Assembly: GCF_001832905.1 (NCBI RefSeq)
Contig: NZ_MKIR01000001.1
Span: 246,855-304,856, forward strand
Direction of reading: 5' to 3'
Length of the DNA: 58,002 bases
Origin: Floricoccus tropicus
GTDB taxonomy: Bacteria; Bacillota; Bacilli; Lactobacillales; Streptococcaceae
Every line of letters starts with the position of its first letter. Within the stretch, counting starts at the first letter, position 1. Under the pieces are notes generated by a model. The model searched no databases and was not told the origin of the DNA. It was given only the letters and a program-made list of their open reading frames with translations. The translations under genes were made by a program, and so were the position numbers. Positions 1 through 8,437 of this stretch are shown in pieces.

Positions 1-210
1 ATCATGTTGATCAAGTTTAATATAAGTCATGATACGAACATTGTTCTCAATATCTGTTGCAAGTTTTGCAGTATTGAGTATTACCGATAAAAAGACACCT
101 AACAAGGCTAAAGTAATTGTAACTGAACTAATTGCAGCAATAGTCATCCAGCCATTACGTCGTAAATTTTTAAATGAGTCTAGAATATGTCTAAAGAAAT
201 TTCTAATCAT
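1..210 (-). CDS. ftsX: Cell division protein FtsX, N-terminal part (cut by window edge)
   Basis: Only the first 70 codons are inside the window; the rest lies before position 1. The start ATG at 210 overlaps the end of ftsE by 8 nt, the usual translationally coupled ftsE-ftsX arrangement. The visible protein begins MIRNFFRHILDSFKNLRRNG, a cytoplasmic basic N-terminus, followed by a hydrophobic first membrane segment (about residues 22-46) and the start of the extracellular loop. FtsX is the membrane partner of the ATPase FtsE; in Gram-positive cocci the pair controls peptidoglycan hydrolases at the septum (family knowledge). Confidence 0.93.
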   Translation of the reverse strand, partial: MIRNFFRHILDSFKNLRRNGWMTIAAISSVTITLALLGVFLSVILNTAKLATDIENNVRIMTYIKLDQHD

Positions 211-898
211 CGTATCCATACTCTCCTTCCACTTGATCTCGTACAATCCGTCCATTTTCAATGGCAATTACACGATGTCGCAGAGTATTAACGATTTGGC
301 TGTTATGTGTTGCCATAAGAACAGTTGTTCCCTGTAAGTTAATACGTTCTAAAAGTTCCATTATTCCCCAAGAGTTTTCTGGATCTAGATTTCCTGTTGG
401 TTCATCAGCTATTAAGACCTTAGGTGCATTAGCAATTGATCTTGCAATTGCAACACGTTGTTGCTCACCACCCGATAATTCATTAGGGAACGCTCTGACC
501 TTGTGTTTCAATCCTACCAAATCTAAAACTTCCATTACACGTTTTTTAATTTCACGTGGTGGACGTCCTACAACTTGCATAGCATATGCAACATTTTCAT
601 AAACGTTTTTCTTAGGCAAAAGTTTGTAGTCCTGGAATACTACTCCAATTGAGCGTCGTAAGTAAGGTACTTCTTTATTTTTAATTTTTGTTAAATTGAA
701 TCCAGCAACATTAGCTGTTCCTTTATCAACTGAAATTTCCCTATAAAGAATTTTGATAAAAGTTGATTTACCGGCACCAGAAGGTCCTACAATATATGCA
801 AATTCCCCAGGTTCAATACTTACAGAAATATTCCTTAAAGCCGTAGTTCCGTTACTGTATTTTTTTGTTACATTATTTAATTCAATAATATTTGTCAT
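203..898 (-). CDS. ftsE: Cell division ATP-binding protein FtsE
   Basis: ABC ATPase of 231 aa, full length for FtsE. Walker A GPSGAGKST is at residues 38-46, the Q-loop VFQD at 87-90, the signature LSGGEQQR at 141-148 and Walker B VLIADEP at 161-167. It energises FtsX to activate cell wall hydrolases during division. A separate promoter is likely: an extended -10 (TGGTATAAT) lies at about 942-950 on the minus strand, after prfB. The only good Shine-Dalgarno (AAGGAG) is about 25 nt from the ATG, with a small hairpin between them. Confidence 0.96.
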   Translation of the reverse strand: MTNIIELNNVTKKYSNGTTALRNISVSIEPGEFAYIVGPSGAGKSTFIKILYREISVDKGTANVAGFNLTKIKNKEVPYLRRSIGVVFQDYKLLPKKNVYENVAYAMQVVGRPPREIKKRVMEVLDLVGLKHKVRAFPNELSGGEQQRVAIARSIANAPKVLIADEPTGNLDPENSWGIMELLERINLQGTTVLMATHNSQIVNTLRHRVIAIENGRIVRDQVEGEYGYDD

Positions 899-1036
899 AG
901 ATGTTTTCTGAGTAAACAGATACTCCTTTCAATTCTATATTATTATACCATTTATATAAGTAAAGATTATGAATTTCTATTACTTTTCATTACAAATATA
1001 TGAAAATAATCTTACGCTTAGATAATGTAGAATATA

Positions 1037-2134
1037 TTACATACTCCATTTAAGGTATGCATCTATAAAACCGTCAATATCTCCGTCCATTACTGATTGA
1101 ATAGCTCCGGTTTCATAGTTAGTTCGGTGATCCTTAACCATATTATATGGATGGAAAACATATGATCTGATTTGGCTTCCCCATCCAATCTCCTTTTGAT
1201 CACCTTTAAGTTCGTCAACTTCAGCTTGCTTTTTCTGCATTTCTAAAGTATAAAGTTTTGATTTAAGCATACCCATGGCTTCTTCACGGTTTTTCAACTG
1301 ACTTCTCTGAGTTTGACTTGCTACAACGGTACCTGTTGGAATGTGCGTAATACGAACAGCAGATTCTGTTTTATTAATATGTTGTCCACCTGCACCACTA
1401 GCTCGATAGGTATCGATTTTCAAATCATCAGAATCAATTTCAACCTCGATTGAATCATCAAGTTCTGGTAGGACTTCAACTGAACAAAATGATGTATGAC
1501 GTCGTTTAGCTGAGTCAAATGGTGAGATACGAACTAATCTATGTACACCCATTTCACTTCTCAAGAATCCATAAGCATTGTGACCGATGAATTTTATGGT
1601 TACACTTTTAATTCCTGCTTCATCTCCATCTTGATAATCAACAATCTCAACCTTAAAGTTATGTGCGTTTCCCCATCGTTCATACATACGCATCAGCATA
1701 CTTCCCCAGTCTTGTGACTCTGTACCACCAGCACCTGGGTGAATCTCTAAAATTGCGTTCATGTGATCATATGGTTGGTTAAGTAGCATCTCTAGTTCAT
1801 AAGACTGCATCTTAGTATTTAATGATTTAAGTCCCTCTTCTAGTTCTTCTTGCATTGAAGCATCTGGTTCTTCGATAACCATTTCGTACATTACTTCAAG
1901 TTCATCAAATGAATTTTGTAAATCCATAAAGGTGTCATATTTTGCCTTCAACTCGTTACTTTCATTGATAACCTTTTGAGCTGCTATATTGTCATCCCAA
2001 AAACCTGGGGCAGCCATGTCATTTTCTAACATAGCAATCTCTTCTTCCAGTCTTTCTAAATCTAGATTTTTCTGGAAGCTTGCAATTTTTTCACGATTCT
2101 CATCTAATTGCTTTTTTATTTCAAATAATTCCAT
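1037..2134 (-). CDS. prfB: Peptide chain release factor 2
   Basis: RF2, 365 aa, recognises UGA and UAA stop codons and triggers peptide release on the ribosome. The stop-codon-reading tripeptide SPF is at residues 204-206 and the catalytic GGQ loop at 249-251. The ATG is preceded by AAGGAG. In many bacteria the gene carries an in-frame UGA near codon 25 that requires a programmed +1 frameshift; here that place (codons 24-25) reads CTA GAT with no stop, so the gene is read in one continuous frame. It lies 26 nt after queG and before ftsEX, an order shared with streptococci. Confidence 0.97.
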   Translation of the reverse strand: MELFEIKKQLDENREKIASFQKNLDLERLEEEIAMLENDMAAPGFWDDNIAAQKVINESNELKAKYDTFMDLQNSFDELEVMYEMVIEEPDASMQEELEEGLKSLNTKMQSYELEMLLNQPYDHMNAILEIHPGAGGTESQDWGSMLMRMYERWGNAHNFKVEIVDYQDGDEAGIKSVTIKFIGHNAYGFLRSEMGVHRLVRISPFDSAKRRHTSFCSVEVLPELDDSIEVEIDSDDLKIDTYRASGAGGQHINKTESAVRITHIPTGTVVASQTQRSQLKNREEAMGMLKSKLYTLEMQKKQAEVDELKGDQKEIGWGSQIRSYVFHPYNMVKDHRTNYETGAIQSVMDGDIDGFIDAYLKWSM

Positions 2135-2160
2135 TGTTAATTACTACTCCTTAGATTTCC

Positions 2161-3288
2161 TTATCTACTATACCACAAATAAAGAAGGTTTTCACGCTCT
2201 TGCTTAGCCTGCTCATCATCCGTATCTCTGTCTTCAACTAAATTAATCATATCTTGATTAGGTTCTTTTACCAAACGTCCTAGTGCCCAAAAAGCTGAAC
2301 CCAAAAGAACTTGATTTTGAGTACTATCAACTATTTCCAATAATTTGGGTATGGCTGATTTATCATTTGCATTTGCTAGTGCATAAATAGCATTGCGTTG
2401 AAGGACATTTCGCCCTCTCCAACTACCTGCAAGATGTCCGTATTTTTCCTTAAACTGTCGATTAGTAAGATCCAAAAAAGGGATGAGCTCAGGTTGAACT
2501 AACTCTGGATCTCCTTCCATCTCGGGATGAAAATGACTATCTATTCCTTTATTATAAGGACACACCATCTGACAAATATCACAACCATATATAATAGTTT
2601 TCATTTTTTGACGGTATTCTTCCTGAAGAATTCCTTTATTTTGAGTTTGAAATGATAAGCATTTTTTTGCATTCATTTTGCCATCACCAATAAGTGCATC
2701 AGTTGGACAAAAATCGATACATCTATTACAATCGCCACACCCGTATTCAACAGGTTTATCTGCTTCAATTTCAAGGCTTGTAATTATTTCACCCAGATAT
2801 ACATATGAACCAAATTCCTTAGTAACTAAAAGACCATTTTTCCCAATAAAACCAAGTCCAGCACGCGCAGCAACTACTACGTCAATAAGTGGTCCTGTAT
2901 CAACAAAAGCTTCATAATCAAGACCATTAATTATTTCATTTATTCCTTCAATAAGTGCATCTAGTTTTTTCTGCATGATATGATGATAATCAATACCCCA
3001 ACTTGCACGTGCAAAAGAACCTCTGCGAAATTCTGTTTTATCTGGTCTTCCTTGAAGTTTATTGGGATATGCTAAGGCAACTGAAATTATTGTTTTAGCA
3101 GATGGTAAAGTAAGCTTGGGATCAAGTCTCTCATCTATATTTTTATGTTCAAAGCCAGAATTATGTCCCTTCTCTTTTTGATCTACTAAACTTTTTCTCA
3201 TATACTCGAAATCATCAGCTTTAGTAAAGCCGATTTTTTGTATATTCAATTCTTCTGCTAATTTTATAATTTGACTCTTAATATCCAT
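2161..3288 (-). CDS. queG: Epoxyqueuosine reductase QueG
   Basis: 375-aa cobalamin- and Fe-S-dependent enzyme that reduces epoxyqueuosine to queuosine in the wobble position of tRNAs with GUN anticodons. Two ferredoxin-like cysteine motifs are visible in the middle (CGDCNRCIDFCP and CDICQMVCP), sufficient for two [4Fe-4S] clusters. The conserved stretch VDTGPLIDV supplies the candidate catalytic aspartate. The C-terminus (about residues 290-375) looks like HEAT-type repeats that bind tRNA. It is probably co-transcribed with prfB. Together with queT further along, it indicates queuosine salvage. Confidence 0.95.
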   Translation of the reverse strand: MDIKSQIIKLAEELNIQKIGFTKADDFEYMRKSLVDQKEKGHNSGFEHKNIDERLDPKLTLPSAKTIISVALAYPNKLQGRPDKTEFRRGSFARASWGIDYHHIMQKKLDALIEGINEIINGLDYEAFVDTGPLIDVVVAARAGLGFIGKNGLLVTKEFGSYVYLGEIITSLEIEADKPVEYGCGDCNRCIDFCPTDALIGDGKMNAKKCLSFQTQNKGILQEEYRQKMKTIIYGCDICQMVCPYNKGIDSHFHPEMEGDPELVQPELIPFLDLTNRQFKEKYGHLAGSWRGRNVLQRNAIYALANANDKSAIPKLLEIVDSTQNQVLLGSAFWALGRLVKEPNQDMINLVEDRDTDDEQAKQERENLLYLWYSR

Positions 3289-3386
3289 GATTTTGCCTGA
3301 CTGTTTGTGATTACCTCATTTTATTATAAATACTTGCTTCAAACAAGTATTTTTCACAACAAAATACAGACAATTCTGTTACTTTA

Positions 3387-3395
3387 TGCTATAAT
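3387..3395 (+). promoter_or_regulatory. Extended -10 promoter of the DUF402 gene
   Basis: TGC followed by TATAAT (hexamer 3390-3395), predicted start of transcription near 3402. No good -35 was seen; the TG extension may compensate. Confidence 0.5.
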
Positions 3396-3436
3396 GTAAA
3401 GCGAGATCTTTGAATTTTAGAAAGTTGGTATTAACT

Positions 3437-3970
3437 ATGAAAGCTCTACGTGAGGGCGACTTTATTACGATTCAAAGCTATAAACATGACGGAAGCTTGC
3501 ATCGTACCTGGCGTGATACGATGGTGCTAAAAACAAATGAGAATTCTATAATTGGAGTTAACGATCATACTCTTGTTACAGAATCAGATGAGCGTAGATG
3601 GGTTACTCGTGAACCTGCTATTGTTTACTTTCACAAAAAATACTGGTTCAACATCATAGCCATGATTCGAGATAATGGTGTATCTTACTATTGCAACCTT
3701 GCCAGTCCATATACTATTGACGACGAGGCCTTGAAATATATTGATTATGATTTGGATGTAAAAGTATTTCCTGATGGTGAAAAACGCTTACTTGATGCTG
3801 AAGAATATGAGCGTCATAAGGAACAAATGAATTATTCACCCCAAATTGATTACATTCTTAAAGAAAATGTTAAGATTTTAGTCGATTGGATAAAAAATGA
3901 GCGTGGTCCCTTCTCTGAGGAATACATCAAAATTTGGTACGATCGATATCATCAGTTGAAACAAAATTAG
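3437..3970 (+). CDS. DUF402/UPF0374 nucleoside di/triphosphatase-like protein
   Basis: 177-aa protein [19 protein letters not shown]..., almost full-length conserved in streptococci as the UPF0374/YgaC family (DUF402). Characterised relatives hydrolyse nucleoside tri- and diphosphates (Ntdp). I chose the ATG at 3437 because it reproduces the family N-terminus; an upstream in-frame TTG at 3410 lacks a ribosome-binding site and sits only a few bases from the predicted transcription start. Promoter: extended -10 TGC-TATAAT at 3387-3395. Transcribed divergently from queG and ended by the hairpin at 4021-4045. Confidence 0.88.
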   Translation: MKALREGDFITIQSYKHDGSLHRTWRDTMVLKTNENSIIGVNDHTLVTESDERRWVTREPAIVYFHKKYWFNIIAMIRDNGVSYYCNLASPYTIDDEALKYIDYDLDVKVFPDGEKRLLDAEEYERHKEQMNYSPQIDYILKENVKILVDWIKNERGPFSEEYIKIWYDRYHQLKQN

Positions 3971-4020
3971 ATTTATATCTATTTTGTTTTTTTATTACTC
4001 AAAACATAAAAAGATGTAAA

Positions 4021-4045
4021 AAAACTCCGAATCAACGGAGTTTTT
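4021..4045. terminator. Bidirectional terminator between DUF402 gene and purine permease
   Basis: Stem AAAACTCCG (4021-4029) pairs with CGGAGTTTT (4036-4044) around a 6-nt loop, flanked by A- and T-runs, so it can stop transcription from both converging genes. Confidence 0.85.
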
Positions 4046-4070
4046 CTATTTATTCATTTTCAATCTAAAA

Positions 4071-5516
4071 TTAAAGCATTGCAAGGATTGCAAAGTTTGC
4101 AATAAATAGAATATCGACAATCCAGATTACAATATGAATTTCTGAGAATTTACCACGGATGATTTTAACAAGGGTAAACATGATGAATCCTGCCGCAATA
4201 CCATAAGAGATACTATAGGCAAATCCCATAAACACACTTGTAAAGAAAGCTGGAATTGCCTCATCAAGATTAGACCATTCAATATCAGCAAAACTTGAAA
4301 GCATCATCATACCAACAATGATAAGTACAGGCGCTGTTGCTTGAGTTGGCACTAAGGCAAGAACAGGCGAGAATAAACTAGAAATCATGAACATAGCTGC
4401 TACAACTACTGATGTAAGTCCTGTGCGTCCACCAGCACCAATACCTGCTGCTGATTCAACATAAGTTGTTGTGTTTGATGTACCAAATACTGCACCGATT
4501 GAAGTTGCAACTGCATCAGCAATAAGTGCTCTATCCATCTTAGAAGATACTCCATCACCTTCTTCAAGTGCTTTTTCATCTTCTTCTGAGAAAATTCCAG
4601 TTTTGCGTCCAGTACCAATGAAAGTACCTAAGGTATCAAATGTATCTGAAAGGCTAAATGCTAGAATTGTCATACAAACCTGTGGAATTTTTGAACTATC
4701 CGCAAAAAGTGAACCCATTCCCTCTTTACCAAATGCTGCGCCAAAAGTTGTACCTAGCTCTTTAAATGCTACAGCAATATTGTTTTCTTGTAATAAAGTT
4801 GAAAAGTCAACTTTTACAATCCCAGTAGCAAGAGCAATCAGAGTTGTTAATAGAATTGAAAGTAAGATTCCTCCACGAATGTTTTTAAGAACAAAAAACA
4901 TTGTAATTACAATACCTACAAGAGCAAGTAATACTCCAGGGTTATTAAATTTTACAAGTTCAGGTACTGCACTACTGTTGGCAATAATACTTGATTGTCC
5001 AACTGGAGCTTTGTCATCTAAAACGACATATGCTCCTGGATCGCTTAGAAATTGTAGGAGTCCTGCATTTTTTATACCAACATAGGCAATGAAAATACCA
5101 ATACCACCACCAATAGCATGTTGTAAGCTTAGGGGAATAGCTTTCATGATTGCTTTACGAATACGAGTAACTGTAATAATAATATTAATAATTCCACAAA
5201 TAAATACCATAGCCAATGCTTGTTGCCATGTGTATCCAAGGGCAAATACAACCGTAAATGTAAAGAAGGCATTTAGTCCCATACCTGGTGCTTGAGCATA
5301 AGGTACATTAGCATAAAGTCCCATAATAAGTGTTCCAATAACACTAGCAATAATTGTTGCTAAAAATACTGCCTGAGTAGGCATTCCTGTTTGTCCCAAA
5401 ATACTTGGGTTAACAAATAAGATATAAGACATGGCAAAGAATGTAGTCAATCCTGCCATTACTTCAGTACCAACAGTGGTACCATTTTCTTTTAGTTTGA
5501 AAAATTTTTCTAACAT
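4071..5516 (-). CDS. NCS2/AzgA-type guanine-hypoxanthine permease
   Basis: 481-aa polytopic membrane protein with about 12 hydrophobic segments. The N-terminus (TEVMAGLTTFFAMSYILFVN) is typical of the AzgA branch of NCS2 carriers (PbuG/PbuO), which import guanine, hypoxanthine or adenine with protons. The motif SDTFDTLGTFIGTG in the middle is a family hallmark. Upstream there is a PurBox-like site and a promoter in lactococcal PurR geometry, but no recognisable purine riboswitch. SD: AAGGAG just before the ATG. Substrate preference among purines cannot be told from sequence. Confidence 0.92.
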   Translation of the reverse strand: MLEKFFKLKENGTTVGTEVMAGLTTFFAMSYILFVNPSILGQTGMPTQAVFLATIIASVIGTLIMGLYANVPYAQAPGMGLNAFFTFTVVFALGYTWQQALAMVFICGIINIIITVTRIRKAIMKAIPLSLQHAIGGGIGIFIAYVGIKNAGLLQFLSDPGAYVVLDDKAPVGQSSIIANSSAVPELVKFNNPGVLLALVGIVITMFFVLKNIRGGILLSILLTTLIALATGIVKVDFSTLLQENNIAVAFKELGTTFGAAFGKEGMGSLFADSSKIPQVCMTILAFSLSDTFDTLGTFIGTGRKTGIFSEEDEKALEEGDGVSSKMDRALIADAVATSIGAVFGTSNTTTYVESAAGIGAGGRTGLTSVVVAAMFMISSLFSPVLALVPTQATAPVLIIVGMMMLSSFADIEWSNLDEAIPAFFTSVFMGFAYSISYGIAAGFIMFTLVKIIRGKFSEIHIVIWIVDILFIANFAILAML

Positions 5517-5550
5517 GACTCTCCTTAAAAAATAACATTTTATAATCTAC

Positions 5551-5585
5551 ATTCATTATTTTACGTTAAATTTTAAAAAGTTCAA
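5551..5585 (-). promoter_or_regulatory. Promoter of the purine permease
   Basis: -35 TTGAAC (5580-5585) and -10 TAAAAT (5558-5563) with a 16-nt spacer on the minus strand; predicted start near 5551. Confidence 0.55.
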
Positions 5586-5620
5586 GCAATTTCTTAAAAT
5601 TAGTATATATTATTTTGTTT

Positions 5621-5633
5621 AATGTTCGCGTTT
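5621..5633 (-). promoter_or_regulatory. PurBox-like site for PurR
   Basis: On the minus strand AAACGCGAACATT matches the lactococcal PurBox AWWWCCGAACWWT at 11 of 13 positions with the CGAAC core intact. Its centre is about 76 nt before the predicted start, the spacing described for PurR-activated lactococcal promoters. Confidence 0.5.
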
Positions 5634-5707
5634 TGCTAAAATATTCCAAGTAAAACTTAAATATGATACAATAGCAACATATTAACAAATATAGATGGGT
5701 ATAAAGA

Positions 5708-6517
5708 ATGAATAAAAAACTAATTGCGATTGATCTTGATGGTACAACGTTAAGGTCAGACAATACAATCAGCAACTATACAAAAGAAACTTTTAAAAAA
5801 TTGCAAGATGATGGGCATTCAATTGTCATAACAACAGGTAGACCATATAGAATGTCGATTGATATTTATAAAGAACTTGGTTTAGCATCTCCTATGATTA
5901 ACTTCAATGGTGCTATGGTAACAAAACCAAGTGATAAAAATTGGGATTTTAAAGATGAAAAGCAAGTTGATAAAGACATTGTTAGAGATTTATTAAAAAA
6001 TCAAAACAGCTTTAAACTGGATTTTCTGGCAGCAGAATATCGTCGAAAATTCTTTATCAATAATTTCAATGCAGTTTCCCCTCAACTGTTTGGTGTAAAA
6101 GAATTCAAACCATATAACAAACTTGAAGAAACTAAATTAACTGCAAATCCAAATGCACTTCTTCTTCAAACAACATCACCAAATAAACATACAATTGCCA
6201 AAAATATCAATGAATATTATAAAGATCAAGTTAGTGTTGCTGCATGGGGTGGTCCAAACCAAATTTTAGAAATCGTTCCTAAAAATGTTAGTAAAGCAAG
6301 TGGGTTACAACATTTACTTGATGTTATGAATATAGATAAAAATGATTTACTTGCTTTTGGTGATGAACAAAATGATGTAGAAATGCTTAAATTTGCTCCT
6401 GAAAGTTACGCTATGAAGAATGCCAATCCAATACTGTTAGAACATGCTAAAAATCAAACAAAATGGACAAATGATGAGGATGGTGTGGCAAAAACATTAG
6501 AAGATTTACTTCTATAA
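5708..6517 (+). CDS. Cof-type HAD-IIB sugar-phosphate phosphatase
   Basis: 269-aa haloacid dehalogenase superfamily phosphatase of the Cof/YidA group. HAD motif I DLDGTTL is at residues 9-15 (Asp nucleophile), motif II is ITTGR near residue 42 and the late motif GDEQNDVEML supplies the Mg2+-binding acidic residues. A C2-type cap lies between. Such enzymes dephosphorylate sugar phosphates or flavin/PLP compounds; the substrate is not predictable. A TGA-TACAAT extended -10 lies at 5664-5672, divergent from the permease promoter. The terminator is at 6521-6547. Confidence 0.9.
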   Translation: MNKKLIAIDLDGTTLRSDNTISNYTKETFKKLQDDGHSIVITTGRPYRMSIDIYKELGLASPMINFNGAMVTKPSDKNWDFKDEKQVDKDIVRDLLKNQNSFKLDFLAAEYRRKFFINNFNAVSPQLFGVKEFKPYNKLEETKLTANPNALLLQTTSPNKHTIAKNINEYYKDQVSVAAWGGPNQILEIVPKNVSKASGLQHLLDVMNIDKNDLLAFGDEQNDVEMLKFAPESYAMKNANPILLEHAKNQTKWTNDEDGVAKTLEDLLL

Positions 6518-6520
6518 ACA

Positions 6521-6547
6521 AAAAAAGTTGGAAATCCAACTTTTTTT
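6521..6547. terminator. Bidirectional terminator
   Basis: AAAAAAGTTGG (6521-6531) pairs with CCAACTTTTTT (6536-6546) over a 4-nt loop, between the converging HAD and Nudix genes. Confidence 0.88.
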
Positions 6548-6551
6548 ATTT

Positions 6552-7028
6552 TCAAGAATCATTATTTATTAGATGTACAATATCATTAGGAAATAAATTA
6601 GTTAGTGTATTAAGTATTTCAGGTTTTAAACTAATCTTGTTAGAATATAGATCAGAAATTTTAACCCATACAAATTCTATACCATCAATAACAAACATAT
6701 CTTGATAATATTTAAATTCCTTATTATCAATGATTATATTATAAATAAAGGATATTTCTTGATATCTTTTAGAATCAATCACTGCAAAATTTTCAATAAC
6801 AAATAGTAGTCTATCTATCTTTAAATTAAGATTGATTTCTTCCTTAATTTCTCTTCGTAAGGCCTTTTCAAATGTTTCTCCAACTTTAACTCTGCCACCT
6901 ATTGGCGCTAAAGAAGCATCGTTAATTTTTCTCTGTAAAAGTATCCTTTTACCGTCATTAATTAAAGCAGCTGTACGCCAGCTTATTATTGAACTATCCA
7001 ATTCAAATGAAATATCATCTCTAAGCAT
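6552..7028 (-). CDS. Nudix hydrolase
   Basis: 158-aa Nudix-fold protein. The Nudix box is readable as G-x5-E-x7-REIKEE (GRVKVGETFEKALRREIKEE), but the next conserved glycine of the box is Asn, a modest departure. Nudix enzymes cleave nucleoside diphosphates linked to another moiety, using the box glutamates to bind Mg2+. The ATG is preceded by AGGGG. Substrate unknown. It follows cmk on the same strand but a strong hairpin (7063-7095) separates them, so it probably has its own promoter. Confidence 0.85.
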   Translation of the reverse strand: MLRDDISFELDSSIISWRTAALINDGKRILLQRKINDASLAPIGGRVKVGETFEKALRREIKEEINLNLKIDRLLFVIENFAVIDSKRYQEISFIYNIIIDNKEFKYYQDMFVIDGIEFVWVKISDLYSNKISLKPEILNTLTNLFPNDIVHLINNDS

Positions 7029-7062
7029 ATCAACCCCTAAACTATACTTTACTTTATAGATA

Positions 7063-7095
7063 AAGCCTTTAAAATCTAGTTAATTTTAAAGGCTT
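7063..7095 (-). terminator. Terminator-like hairpin after cmk
   Basis: Perfect 13-bp stem: AAGCCTTTAAAAT (7063-7075) and ATTTTAAAGGCTT (7083-7095), 7-nt loop. The T-run after it on the minus strand is short and interrupted, so termination may be partial. Confidence 0.6.
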
Positions 7096-7103
7096 CGTCA
7101 ACT

Positions 7104-7772
7104 TTATTTAATTAATTCATTTGCTTTATCTTCAATGAAGTTTACAACTTCATCAATTGACATACCAGTGGTGTCAAGATATATAGCATCTTCTGCTTGA
7201 ACAAGTGGAGATGTTTTTCTTGTGCTATCTTTATGATCACGCTCAGCAATCTCAACTTTTAATATTTCAAGATTTGATTCAATGTTCATTTCCTGATTTT
7301 GTTTATGACGTCGCTCAGCACGCTCATCAACGCTTGCAACTAGGAAAATCTTTAATTCAGCATCAGGAAGAACAACTGTACCTATATCACGACCATCCAT
7401 TACGATTCCGCCATGACTTGCTATAAACCTTTGAGCATCCACTAAATATTCACGTATTTTAGGCATCGCTGATATGCGTGAAACATTAGAAGTAACATCC
7501 TTCTGGCGAATAGCTCCTGACACATCAACTTCACCGAGGTAAACAAGTTGTTTTCCATCTGAGTCAATCCCAAAAGATATTGGATTTTCTTGTACAAGTT
7601 CAATGATATCTTCTTCTTGCTCTAGACTATTATTTAGTGCTAAATAAGTTACTGCACGATACATGGCACCTGTATCTAAATAAATTAAGCCCATATCTTG
7701 TGCAATTATCTTTGCTACTGTACTCTTTCCACTTGAAGCAGGACCATCAATCGCAATTCTAATGTCAGTCAT
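7104..7772 (-). CDS. cmk: Cytidylate kinase
   Basis: 222-aa (d)CMP kinase that phosphorylates CMP and dCMP with ATP. The P-loop GPASSGKS is at residues 10-17, [11 protein letters not shown] begins about residue 33 and the conserved [13 protein letters not shown] lies in the second half. Full length. It starts 12 nt after the LysM gene with SD GGAGATAACTTAATG, so the two are probably one operon, an arrangement also seen in streptococci. Confidence 0.96.
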   Translation of the reverse strand: MTDIRIAIDGPASSGKSTVAKIIAQDMGLIYLDTGAMYRAVTYLALNNSLEQEEDIIELVQENPISFGIDSDGKQLVYLGEVDVSGAIRQKDVTSNVSRISAMPKIREYLVDAQRFIASHGGIVMDGRDIGTVVLPDAELKIFLVASVDERAERRHKQNQEMNIESNLEILKVEIAERDHKDSTRKTSPLVQAEDAIYLDTTGMSIDEVVNFIEDKANELIK

Positions 7773-7784
7773 TAAGTTATCTCC

Positions 7785-8378
7785 TTACTTAAGTTTTACA
7801 ACTTGACCTGGGTATGCAAACCAAGTATCGACAGTCATACCATTAGCAGCAGCAATTTGACTTGCAGGGATACCTGTTCTCGCAGAAATTTGGTTTACAC
7901 CTTCACCAGCCTCAACTGCAGTAGAATCAGCCGTATTTTCTTGATTAGTATCTTGTTGTTGGTCTTCTTTTGCTTTATCTTCGGCTTCTTTTTTCGCCTT
8001 ATCTTCAGCTTCTTTTTTTGCTTTGTCCTCAGCTTCTTTTTTCGCCTTATCTTCAGCTTCTTTTTTCGACTTATCTTCTACTTCCTTTTTTTTCTTACTA
8101 GAAGAGTCATCATTTTTCTTATCTGATTCTTTTTTTGTTGTTTCTTTTGTTGCTGACTCTTTTTTATTATTTACTTTTTTAGTTGAAGAATCTCCAGAGC
8201 TATAAAAGGAATCAGAAATTTTTGCATTGTCAGTAAGTCGATTACTCCATAAAAGAGTACCTATAATGATACCTAATACAATGAACAATCCAAAGACTAA
8301 TGCTGTAAGAAATTTTGTGCTAGCTGGTTTATTTTCATTATTATTACTATTTTTTTTTGGTTCTTGATTTTCTGCCAC
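7785..8378 (-). CDS. Membrane-anchored LysM protein with charged repeats
   Basis: 197 aa starting with GTG (SD AGAGG). Order of parts: a short Asn/Lys-rich cytoplasmic tail, one membrane helix (about residues 24-44), a long Ser/Lys/Glu-rich linker including five tandem copies of an 8-residue unit of the type KKEAEDKA (97-136), and a C-terminal LysM-like segment (about 150-197, with VNQISARTGI and PGQVVKL). The linker probably spans the wall and LysM binds peptidoglycan. Exact role unknown. Likely co-transcribed with cmk. Confidence 0.85.
   Translation of the reverse strand: MAENQEPKKNSNNNENKPASTKFLTALVFGLFIVLGIIIGTLLWSNRLTDNAKISDSFYSSGDSSTKKVNNKKESATKETTKKESDKKNDDSSSKKKKEVEDKSKKEAEDKAKKEAEDKAKKEAEDKAKKEAEDKAKEDQQQDTNQENTADSTAVEAGEGVNQISARTGIPASQIAAANGMTVDTWFAYPGQVVKLK
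7971..8090 (-). repeat. 24-bp tandem repeats in the LysM gene
   Basis: Five in-frame 24-bp units encode KKEVEDKS once and KKEAEDKA four times (residues 97-136). The number of copies may vary between strains through slippage. Confidence 0.85.
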
Positions 8379-8402
8379 TTTTTTACCTCTTCTACCTTTA
8401 AT

Positions 8403-8437
8403 TTGACTTTTTTTGTTATTACTATTACTATTTTCTT
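8403..8437 (+). promoter_or_regulatory. Promoter of the ferredoxin gene, start coincident with ATG
   Basis: -35 TTGACT (8403-8408), 17-nt spacer, -10 TACTAT (8426-8431). The predicted first transcribed base is 8438, the A of the ATG, and no purine-rich ribosome-binding site is present. Confidence 0.45.

Noticed and set aside
3410-3436. TTG start extending the DUF402 protein by 9 residues
   Set aside because: No SD, within a few bases of the predicted transcription start, and not in the family N-terminus.
4471-5085. 204-codon plus-strand ORF inside the purine permease gene
   Set aside because: Antisense shadow of a clear transporter; no SD and no plausible protein features.
5517-5707. Purine riboswitch before the permease
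   Set aside because: No conserved purine aptamer elements are visible; a PurBox-like site is present instead.
7803-8205. Plus-strand ORFs opposite the LysM gene rich in Phe and Ser
   Set aside because: They are antisense shadows of the Lys/Glu-rich linker.
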